A DNA stretch of 64,000 nucleotides from Nitrospiraceae bacterium (GTDB lineage: Bacteria; Nitrospirota; Nitrospiria; Nitrospirales; Nitrospiraceae). Numbering within the stretch: position 1 is the first letter of the stretch; every line of letters begins with the position of its first letter. Under the pieces are notes generated by a model. The model did not search any database and was not told where the DNA came from. It saw only the letters and a list, made by a program, of their open reading frames with translations. The stretch is taken from positions 1 through 64,000 of the forward strand of contig DASPUC010000030.1 of the NCBI GenBank assembly GCA_035623075.1. Direction: 5' to 3'. Below, in pieces: positions 17,676-24,551 of the stretch. The translations under genes and the position numbers were made by a program.

Positions 17676-18593
17676 ATGGAAAAGAAGGGCGTTCTGATTG
17701 GGTCGATCATCTTTGTATTCGGCTCCTTCATACTGATGATCGGCATGATGCTGTGGGAGTCGAACAAGGCCTATAAAATGAAGGAGTTGGCGCAGTCCGT
17801 TAAGACTGAAAGCCGTTCGGCTTCCAGCAAGGCGCCAGCGCAAGACTACTCGATTTACAAAACCAAAATAGGCGATGAAGGGCGCGAGATGATCCAGATC
17901 CCGGAGGGACCCTTCATGATGGGCGGTAAAGACGGCGATCCGGATGAGGCTCCGGAGCATCAGGTTTATCTCAAGGCGTTCTTTCTCGACAAGAAAGAGG
18001 TGACGCAGGAAGAGTACGCACGATTTGCCAAAATGACAAAGCGACCGATGCCAAAAATCGAAGTGTTTGAGGACGATCAATCCAAGCTTCTCAAACCGGA
18101 ATTCCCCGCGATGAGCGTATCCTGGGACGAGGCCCTGGCCTATTGCAAATGGGCCGGTAAGCGGCTGCCGACGGAGGCGGAATGGGAGAAGGCTGGTCGC
18201 GGCGAGGGCAAACGGAAATATCCCTGGGGCGACAGCTTCGTCACCGGCAATGCGAATGTCGACGGAAGCGAAGACGGTTATAAATACTTGGCTCCGCCCG
18301 GTTCATTTGAGTCGGGCCGCAGTCCCTATGGGATCTACGACATGACGGGGAATGTCGCCGAGTGGGTTGCCGATTCCTATGACGAACATTATTACAAGAC
18401 TTCTCCGTATCGTGATCCCAAGGGACCTGACAACGCCGACCTGAAAGTCGTCCGTGGGGGCTCATGGCGGGAAACGGAGCATAACGCCCGACTGTCCAAA
18501 CGGTTTGCGGCGAAACACTGGCGGACGGATATTACCATCGGCATCCGTTGTGCCGGTGATGCAGATGCCGGAGGCACCCCTTTTCCTTCATAA
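17676..18593 (+). CDS. Membrane-anchored SUMF1/FGE-like protein (copy 1), catalytic Cys absent
   Basis: 305 residues. One N-terminal membrane helix (GSIIFVFGSFILMIGMMLW) is followed by a formylglycine-generating/sulfatase-modifying-factor fold: EMIQIPEGPFMMGGKDGDPD, then DEALAYCKWAGKRLPTEAEW, GNVAEWVAD and VVRGGSWRE near the end. In active formylglycine-generating enzymes two Cys lie just after the RGGSW region; here that stretch (HNARLSKRFAAK) has none. The protein is therefore likely structural or has another activity, as with many such domains in bacterial respiratory or nitrite-reductase loci. A twin follows 6 bp later. Confidence 0.8.
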   Translation: MEKKGVLIGSIIFVFGSFILMIGMMLWESNKAYKMKELAQSVKTESRSASSKAPAQDYSIYKTKIGDEGREMIQIPEGPFMMGGKDGDPDEAPEHQVYLKAFFLDKKEVTQEEYARFAKMTKRPMPKIEVFEDDQSKLLKPEFPAMSVSWDEALAYCKWAGKRLPTEAEWEKAGRGEGKRKYPWGDSFVTGNANVDGSEDGYKYLAPPGSFESGRSPYGIYDMTGNVAEWVADSYDEHYYKTSPYRDPKGPDNADLKVVRGGSWRETEHNARLSKRFAAKHWRTDITIGIRCAGDADAGGTPFPS

Positions 18594-18599
18594 GCAGTC

Positions 18600-19532
18600 A
18601 TGCTTGAAACGAAATTCAAGGTCGCGTTTCTTCTTGTCGTCCTTGCCTTCGCTGCGATGCCCATCATAGGCATTCTCAGTGGCACGAAACTGACCCCCTT
18701 TGAGGAATCGCCTGAGGCGACGCCAGAGTCATCTCTGCCCGGATTGGCCGGACCTGCTGATGACAAGCCGATTCAAAAGGACATGGTTTCAATTTCAGCA
18801 GGTCCCTTCATTCGCGGAACGGACTCGGGCGGTTTTGACGAGCGACCTCAGCGGACTCTTGTGCTGAGCGCCTTTGCCATTGATCGGTACGAAGTCACCA
18901 ATTTTCAGTATCAGCAATTTGTGGATGCGACGGGTCATCGCAAGGCCGGACCGCCCTCACGCTATGCCAAGAACATGGGCAAGATGCGAGGTATCAATCA
19001 ACCTGTCGTCTATGTGTCGTGGGAGGATGCGGAATCCTATTGTCGCTGGAAAGGTAAACGCCTTCCAACGGAAGCCGAATGGGAAAAAGCCATGCGAGGC
19101 ACTGACGGTCGGCTGTGGCCATGGGGCAACAGTGAGCAAGCGAATGGAGCGAACTGGGCACGCGTTCAAGACGGGTACGATGTGACGGCGCCAGTTGGTT
19201 CGTTCAGGAACGATCGGAGTCCCTATGGCGTCATGGACGGGGCGGGGAACGTGATGGAATGGGTTCAGGACTGGTACTCGGAAAGTTATTACAAAGACGT
19301 GTCCGACCAGAACTCTCAGGGACCTGAATACGGGGTGTATCGAGTGTTACGGGGAGGGGGGTACACGACCGCTGGGGGGGACATCCGTATAACCAGCCGG
19401 AGCAAGATGGTGCCAGATTTTCGCGATGAAACAATCGGCTTTCGCTGTGCCGTTTCAGAGGGGCAAAACGAGGTAGGAAAGGGGGTCAAAAACCGCGGAG
19501 AATCTACAGAAAATCAAAGTAGTAGAGAATGA
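18600..19532 (+). CDS. Membrane-anchored SUMF1/FGE-like protein (copy 2), catalytic Cys absent
   Basis: 310 residues, starting 6 bp after copy 1. An N-terminal helix (VAFLLVVLAFAAMPIIGIL) anchors the same fold: MVSISAGPFIRGTDSGG, EDAESYCRWKGKRLPTEAEW, NVMEWVQDWYSE and VLRGGGYTTAG. As in copy 1, the catalytic Cys pair is missing between RGGGY and the closing ETIGFRCAV. The pair probably arose by duplication and may form a heteromer facing the periplasm next to the oxidase. The C-terminal tail is polar and charged. Confidence 0.8.
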   Translation: MLETKFKVAFLLVVLAFAAMPIIGILSGTKLTPFEESPEATPESSLPGLAGPADDKPIQKDMVSISAGPFIRGTDSGGFDERPQRTLVLSAFAIDRYEVTNFQYQQFVDATGHRKAGPPSRYAKNMGKMRGINQPVVYVSWEDAESYCRWKGKRLPTEAEWEKAMRGTDGRLWPWGNSEQANGANWARVQDGYDVTAPVGSFRNDRSPYGVMDGAGNVMEWVQDWYSESYYKDVSDQNSQGPEYGVYRVLRGGGYTTAGGDIRITSRSKMVPDFRDETIGFRCAVSEGQNEVGKGVKNRGESTENQSSRE

Positions 19533-19552
19533 GAAACACGGCCAAAATTATA

Positions 19553-19581
19553 TTGACAACCATTCCGGCCAAAACTATAAT
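19553..19581 (+). promoter_or_regulatory. Consensus sigma70 promoter of the second bd-like oxidase operon
   Basis: TTGACA (19553-19558) and TATAAT (19576-19581), both perfect, are separated by exactly 17 bp. The predicted start near 19588 gives a leader of about 140 nt before the first 40-residue protein. A perfect promoter in this GC-rich sequence predicts strong constitutive expression. Confidence 0.85.
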
Positions 19582-19730
19582 GTCGAACAATTTTGAATTC
19601 TTATCCATGGATTTCTCGATTTTTTTGCTCTCCAACGAGGAATTTTCAATAGCACACGGGTACCTGCGTGTCAAGAAACTCACCCGCATGAACCACTCTT
19701 TTGTGTTCTCACCAGAAGAAGGGAGAATCG

Positions 19731-19853
19731 ATGGCAACGGCAACTGCAGATAGTGAACTCAAGGTCAAGATTGGGAAGATGATCTTCTATATTACCTGTG
19801 CGGTGGGCCTGTGGTTCTTCTATTGGTTCGCTGGCGTTCAGTGCCCCTGCTGA
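19731..19853 (+). CDS. 40-residue single-TM protein A (possible oxidase small subunit)
   Basis: ATG at 19731 with GAAGAAGGGAGA just upstream, stop TGA at 19851-19853. The product starts MATATADSELKVKIGKM, passes one membrane helix of about 18 residues with aromatic residues (GLWFFYWFAG) and ends VQCPC. The tail Cys pair is notable and could bind a metal or form a disulfide. It is the first gene after the consensus promoter and lies 62 bp before a second small protein. Size and topology recall CydX/CcoQ-type oxidase accessory subunits, but no sequence match to those is claimed. Confidence 0.7.
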   Translation: MATATADSELKVKIGKMIFYITCAVGLWFFYWFAGVQCPC

Positions 19854-19915
19854 TCGGGGCCACTGATTCTGCATAACAAAGGATGCGAATGTCTCGTTAG
19901 CGAGGAGGGAGTGAC

Positions 19916-20038
19916 ATGGGGCAGACGATTTTCTACATTCTGATTTCGACCGTCGTATGCGTGATTTATTTTACGATTGTGGATCACTTTTTAATGGATA
20001 TGCAGGGGCTGGATTATTGGTACTTATTCCGCAAGTAG
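19916..20038 (+). CDS. 40-residue single-TM protein B (possible oxidase small subunit)
   Basis: ATG at 19916 with GAGGAGGGAG at 19902-19911, stop TAG at 20036-20038. It starts directly with a membrane helix (MGQTIFYILISTVVCVIYFT) and ends in an aromatic, charged tail (LDYWYLFRK). It is the same length as protein A with the opposite arrangement: tail after the helix rather than before. It lies 73 bp upstream of the bd-like oxidase gene. The excellent ribosome site and context support a real gene; function is inferred as small subunit or assembly factor. Confidence 0.7.
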   Translation: MGQTIFYILISTVVCVIYFTIVDHFLMDMQGLDYWYLFRK

Positions 20039-20111
20039 CCCTGGTCAGGACAATGTTGTTCGAGGAATACATGACTCCATTTACATTTGAATTGCATCAA
20101 GGAGGTATCCC

Positions 20112-22022
20112 ATGGGTCTCGTAACCCGTAAAAAATTATTCTCAATCATGGCGCTGGGCGCGATGGTTGGCCTCCTCCTTCTCCCAATTGCTGTGTCGAT
20201 TCCGTCGCTGGCCATTGGCGCGGATGCAGCGGATGCGGTGAAAAAGGAAGGTGAGGCAAAGGTCGAGAAAGGGCGCGACGTCTACTACAAAACGGAAGGC
20301 ATCGTGGTCGGTGCTCCTGCTCCGAAAACGACGGATAGTCCCAAGGACTATCCTCGTTATAATTTTGAGAGCCGCGTTCTTCTTTGGTTCGCGAACCAGC
20401 AGCACCTCTACTATGGGAGTTTCGTTCTAGCGGTTCCGATCTTCTGTATGATCATCGAATTTATGGGGGTGGTGACCAAGGATAAGGCGCTCGCGAAACG
20501 CTACGATCAATTGGCCTATGACTTCGTCAAGATCAGCTTGACGGCCTACTCGCTGACCGCAATTCTCGGTGGTATCCTGATCTTCACTTTCCTGACGCTC
20601 TATCCGGCCTTCTTCGGCTATCTCTCCAGCATCTTCCGGCCCGTCATGCATATCTATGCCTTGATGTTCGTGGCGGAGAGCGGAACCCTCTACATCTACT
20701 ACTATGGCTGGGACAAGATGAAGGAAGGCTTCCTGAAGTGGATGCATCTGAGCATGTCCGTGATTTTGAACGTGATCGGGACCGTGCTCATGTTCTTGGC
20801 AAACTCCTGGATTGGATTCATGATGTCGCCGGCTGGAGTCGATGAACAGGGCCGGTTCCTCGGAAATATCTGGCACGTAGTGCACACCGCGCTGTGGAAT
20901 CCGTTGAACGTTCACCGCATCCTCGGAAACATGGCATTTGGCGGTGGTGTCGTGGCTGCCTATGCCGCCTACAGATTCCTGGCATCCAAGACTGACGAAG
21001 ACCGGGCCCACTATGATTGGATGGGCTACATCGCAATGGCGATCGGTGTCGCGTTCTTGATCCCGTTGCCGTTCGCTGGTTATTGGCTGATGCGGGAAGT
21101 GTATGCGTATCGGCAACAGATGGGAATTACGCTCATGGGCGGCCTCCTTGCCTGGCTCTTCATTATTCAGGCGACCATGATCGGCATCCTCTTCTTGAGC
21201 TCGAATTATTATCTCTGGCAGGCACTCGGCCGGATGCGCGGCGCCGAGAAGTATCAACGCTATATCAAGTATCTCGTCTTTCTACTGGTGTGCGGGTTCC
21301 TGGTGTTCATCACGCCGCACACCATGGTCATGACCCCAGCCGAGTTAAAAGCGATGGGTGGTCAGCAACACCCCGTCCTTGGCAACTACGGTGTGATGTC
21401 GGCCAAGAACGGCGGCATCAACGTCATCATTACGACCACCGTCCTGAGCTTCATCTGGTACATGCGAGGGAATAAGGTCTCGACTGTATCGTGGTCCAAG
21501 TTCGGGAACATCTTCATGGGAGTGTTCTTCTTCTTTGCCTACGTCAACATCATCTGGTTGGCCATTTACGGGTACTACATTCCCGCCAATGTTCGAGTTG
21601 GTCTGTCTGTGCCCCAGGTGGCCACGACGCTGTCCTGTCTCTTCTTCATGACTACCTTGAACGGGTTCATGATGAAGGGAGCGAAACAGATGGGGCCGAT
21701 CGAATGGGGCAAGATTTCCGCTCGGTCTCAGTATGCCTTGATCATGTTGGCAACCGCATTTACCTGGATGATGGGGTTGATGGGCTATATTCGCTCATCG
21801 GTCCGCCTCTTCTGGCACGTGAATGAGATCATGCGGGACAATTCGCCGTGGGCCTATACCCATACAGTCGGCTTTGCCGCGAACATGATTTCATTCAACG
21901 TGTTGTTCTTCTGGGTCAGCATCCTGTTCGTCTTCTGGCTCGGCAGCTTGGGTGCTAAGAAAGCGCCGGTCGAAGCCAAGGCAGCAGTTCCTGGCGGCGC
22001 ACCGCAACCGGCTGCTCACTAA
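20112..22022 (+). CDS. Cytochrome bd-like oxidase subunit I, paralogue 2
   Basis: 636 residues, about 14 membrane helices, AAGGAGGT at 20099-20106. The N-terminal signal/anchor is followed by a periplasmic stretch and then ANQQHLYYGSF (His98), PVMHIYALMFVAES (His180, Glu189), NIWHVVHTALWNPLNVHRIL, TPHTMVMTPAELKAMGG with QHPVLGNYG, and WHVNEIMRDNSPWAYTHTVG (His584). The many conserved His exceed the ligands used in classical bd oxidase and could hold extra haem or copper, an inference. No subunit II gene is nearby; the neighbours are two tiny membrane proteins and three cytochromes c. It probably receives electrons from cytochrome c and reduces oxygen. Confidence 0.85.
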   Translation: MGLVTRKKLFSIMALGAMVGLLLLPIAVSIPSLAIGADAADAVKKEGEAKVEKGRDVYYKTEGIVVGAPAPKTTDSPKDYPRYNFESRVLLWFANQQHLYYGSFVLAVPIFCMIIEFMGVVTKDKALAKRYDQLAYDFVKISLTAYSLTAILGGILIFTFLTLYPAFFGYLSSIFRPVMHIYALMFVAESGTLYIYYYGWDKMKEGFLKWMHLSMSVILNVIGTVLMFLANSWIGFMMSPAGVDEQGRFLGNIWHVVHTALWNPLNVHRILGNMAFGGGVVAAYAAYRFLASKTDEDRAHYDWMGYIAMAIGVAFLIPLPFAGYWLMREVYAYRQQMGITLMGGLLAWLFIIQATMIGILFLSSNYYLWQALGRMRGAEKYQRYIKYLVFLLVCGFLVFITPHTMVMTPAELKAMGGQQHPVLGNYGVMSAKNGGINVIITTTVLSFIWYMRGNKVSTVSWSKFGNIFMGVFFFFAYVNIIWLAIYGYYIPANVRVGLSVPQVATTLSCLFFMTTLNGFMMKGAKQMGPIEWGKISARSQYALIMLATAFTWMMGLMGYIRSSVRLFWHVNEIMRDNSPWAYTHTVGFAANMISFNVLFFWVSILFVFWLGSLGAKKAPVEAKAAVPGGAPQPAAH

Positions 22023-22042
22023 TCATCTTTTGGAGCTTGGTT

Positions 22043-22076
22043 GGAGAGAGGGGCGATGAGTTTCGTTCCTCTCTCC
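22043..22076 (+). other. Intercistronic hairpin
   Basis: GGAGAGAGG (22043-22051) pairs with CCTCTCTCC (22068-22076); the loop can close further through CGA/TCG. No T-run follows, so this is more likely an mRNA processing or stability element between the oxidase and cytochrome genes than a terminator. Confidence 0.5.
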
Positions 22077-22097
22077 TAACCTCAGGAGGTTAAAACC

Positions 22098-23417
22098 GTG
22101 GTTGATCTGATGAAGGAAGCCCTCTCGATGGGGTGGGTGGCTTTTGCTGCACTCATCGGGCTATTGATCTATTTTCAGGTGTCAATCAGCGACCCTGTTG
22201 CGAAAAGGCGCGCGACATTCAAGACCTTTATAGGAATCATCGCGGCGTACTTGTTGTTCTTCGCAATTGCCAACTACAAAATCAATTTCTATGGCGAGTC
22301 CCGGCTGTTGCCGGTTTCGCTGACAATCATTACATGCACTGCCTTCATGATGGCGCTGTATTTTACTAATCTCAGCGCGCTGTTGAAGATCGGTGGTTTC
22401 ATGTTTCTGGTCGCCGCAGCCCTCTCTGGCTACGGGAATTGGCTGCCGCAGGTTGAAGGTGGATTTCCACCCAAGGAAGAGAAGCTCGATTTCAGTTCGA
22501 TGACTCCACAACAGTTGGCCGACGAGGGTGAGAAGATCATCTTCGGCGGAATTGGCCAAAACAAAGTGCAAGGGGCTATCGGCAAGGGGCAATGCCCGCT
22601 CTGCCATGCCTTCCATGCCGGTATGCTTGGTGAGCGGGCTCCTAACCTCTTGGGAATTCCTGAGCGGGCGGCGAAGGAACGGTTGGAGGACCCCAAGTAC
22701 CACAAGGGTGAGCCGGCCAAGCGTGAATATGTCGATAAGGAAGCATGTCTCGGATGCGGTACCGCCACGACCGGGCAAGAGTACATTGCCGAGTCACACT
22801 CCTGTCCCAGTTGCTATGTCGTGTCAGGATACGGGGTGAAGGGCACCAACGATAAAGAGAGCCCGATGCCCAAGATCCATAAGCCACCAATATCGCTTTC
22901 GTTGCCTGAACTGGCGGCGGTGGACACGTGGCTCTACGTCCGCGAAGGACGTGAGGCACCGTCCTTCGAAGAAATCACAAAGTCCTACGAAAAATTCATC
23001 CCTGAGGCCGAGCGGCCAAAGATGCAGGAGGACAAGCCTGCTGGTGCAGGGGGTGCGCTGCTTGCTGATGGGACAGAGACAGTTGACCAGATTTTCTCGA
23101 AGGCTCAGTGCATAGTCTGCCATACGATCCCTGGAATCCCTGGAGCAACCGGTACGCAAGGTCCCAAACTTGAAGAAGGGACGAATGCGCCTCAACGAAT
23201 CAAGGACCCGGCCTACAAGGGAGTCGCACATAGCACTCCTGAGTACATCATGGAATCAGTGGTATCCCCCAGCACGTACGTCGTCAAGGGGTTTCCTGAC
23301 AACCTGATGCCGAAGGTATTCGGCCAGAAACTCAGCGCGGGCGCGTTGAAAAAGATCGTCGACTACTTGTCGCAGGTGAAAGCAGGAGCGCCGCCTCCTC
23401 CAATTCCTGCTTCCTAA
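22098..23417 (+). CDS. Membrane-anchored dihaem cytochrome c with extra four-Cys insertion
   Basis: 439 residues from a GTG with AGGAGG at 22084. Three membrane helices fill residues 10-115. Two cytochrome c domains follow: CPLCH at 166-170 and CIVCH at 338-342. Both share a pattern ending in a methionine-containing PMPKI or LMPKV ligand region. The first domain has an insertion absent from the second, with Cys217-X2-Cys220 and Cys236-X2-Cys239, the first pair being CLGCG and so not a haem motif. These four could bind Zn or an Fe-S cluster. It is probably an electron-transfer partner of the oxidase encoded just upstream. Confidence 0.85.
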   Translation: MVDLMKEALSMGWVAFAALIGLLIYFQVSISDPVAKRRATFKTFIGIIAAYLLFFAIANYKINFYGESRLLPVSLTIITCTAFMMALYFTNLSALLKIGGFMFLVAAALSGYGNWLPQVEGGFPPKEEKLDFSSMTPQQLADEGEKIIFGGIGQNKVQGAIGKGQCPLCHAFHAGMLGERAPNLLGIPERAAKERLEDPKYHKGEPAKREYVDKEACLGCGTATTGQEYIAESHSCPSCYVVSGYGVKGTNDKESPMPKIHKPPISLSLPELAAVDTWLYVREGREAPSFEEITKSYEKFIPEAERPKMQEDKPAGAGGALLADGTETVDQIFSKAQCIVCHTIPGIPGATGTQGPKLEEGTNAPQRIKDPAYKGVAHSTPEYIMESVVSPSTYVVKGFPDNLMPKVFGQKLSAGALKKIVDYLSQVKAGAPPPPIPAS

Positions 23418-23457
23418 CATGGCTGTCTATCTCTTTTAGACCAGAGGGAGTTAACCC

Positions 23458-24495
23458 ATGAAAGCATTGATGTCAGTTGGCGCACTCGTAGGGGTAGTTG
23501 GCCTACTCTTACTAGTCGGGATGATCCTCGACGTCGTCCCGTCTAATACTGTGCGTTTGGTCGAAGGCTGGATGCCGATGCAGATGCTCACGGAGCTAGC
23601 TCTATTCGTCGCGGGATTCGCGGGTCTGAGCTATCTACTCAGCTCAATGGGCATGCCGTTGCCACGCTTTTGGCAAGGAATCGGTTTTTGGGCGTTTATC
23701 CTCCTTTATCTCAAGTACCGCGTGTATCCGCCCATCCCATTCAGCGTGCGGGCGATGTATGGAACCGTGTCGCTCGTGGCCGTGTTTATGTGGGTCTCAG
23801 CGAACGAGGAAGATTGGAAAAAGTTCAAGCAGCCTATTCTCAATGTGTTGGATGCACAGAGCGGCGGGAACAAGATGCTCCGCTACGCCTATCTGTTCTT
23901 GCTTCCCATTCTGATCGGCGGATTCTCCTTCAACGCAATGAAGCCGAAGTCTGAGGAGCCCATTGAACTACGGACCGTGCACCCGGCTCCTCCTGCCAGC
24001 ACAAAGGTGCATGGCAAGACCTATGTGTTGCAAACCTCGCAAAATCCCTATCGCGTCAATCCCGAAGGGAAGTACGATCAGGAATATACCAACGCGAATA
24101 TCGTCGAACAGGGCATGGGACGGTTGATGAAGCCCAATGCCAATCCTTGGGATCAGAGCAGCCAAGGCTATTTGAAGTATGTGCGTGAAGGAGGAGAGAT
24201 TTTCTTCCAGAATTGTCACTTCTGCCATGGTGACAACTTGAACGGTCGTGGATTGCACGCCTTTGCCTTCAACCCGATCCCGGCAAACTTCACCGACCCA
24301 GGGACCATTGCACAGTTACAGGAGACCTTCATCTTCTGGCGCGTCTCGAAGGGTGGAATCGGATTGCCCAACGAAGGATTCCCCTGGGCCTCGGTTATGC
24401 CACCCTGGGAACAGCATCTGACGGTGGACGAGATCTGGAAAGTCATTCTCTTCGAGTATTGGCACACAGGCTACTATCCGCGGACCTGGGATTAA
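23458..24495 (+). CDS. Membrane-anchored monohaem cytochrome c
   Basis: 345 residues, with GGGAG upstream. Four or five membrane helices occupy residues 5-165 (for example VGVVGLLLLVGMILDVV and MLRYAYLFLLPILIGGF). The periplasmic C-terminal half carries one haem motif, CHFCH at 253-257, and a likely Met ligand in WASVMPPWEQHL. The arrangement of a membrane domain plus a cytochrome c domain resembles subunits that connect quinone or oxidase modules to periplasmic carriers. It lies 40 bp after the previous cytochrome in the oxidase operon. Confidence 0.85.
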   Translation: MKALMSVGALVGVVGLLLLVGMILDVVPSNTVRLVEGWMPMQMLTELALFVAGFAGLSYLLSSMGMPLPRFWQGIGFWAFILLYLKYRVYPPIPFSVRAMYGTVSLVAVFMWVSANEEDWKKFKQPILNVLDAQSGGNKMLRYAYLFLLPILIGGFSFNAMKPKSEEPIELRTVHPAPPASTKVHGKTYVLQTSQNPYRVNPEGKYDQEYTNANIVEQGMGRLMKPNANPWDQSSQGYLKYVREGGEIFFQNCHFCHGDNLNGRGLHAFAFNPIPANFTDPGTIAQLQETFIFWRVSKGGIGLPNEGFPWASVMPPWEQHLTVDEIWKVILFEYWHTGYYPRTWD

Positions 24496-24551
24496 TCGTC
24501 TGCCAATGCAACAGTTCATATTGACCTACGAGATATATTATGAGGACAACC

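Noticed and set aside
20039-20111. Tiny ORF from the ATG at 20071 before the oxidase gene
   Set aside because: It runs only about 17 codons into the start of the oxidase gene and has no ribosome site.
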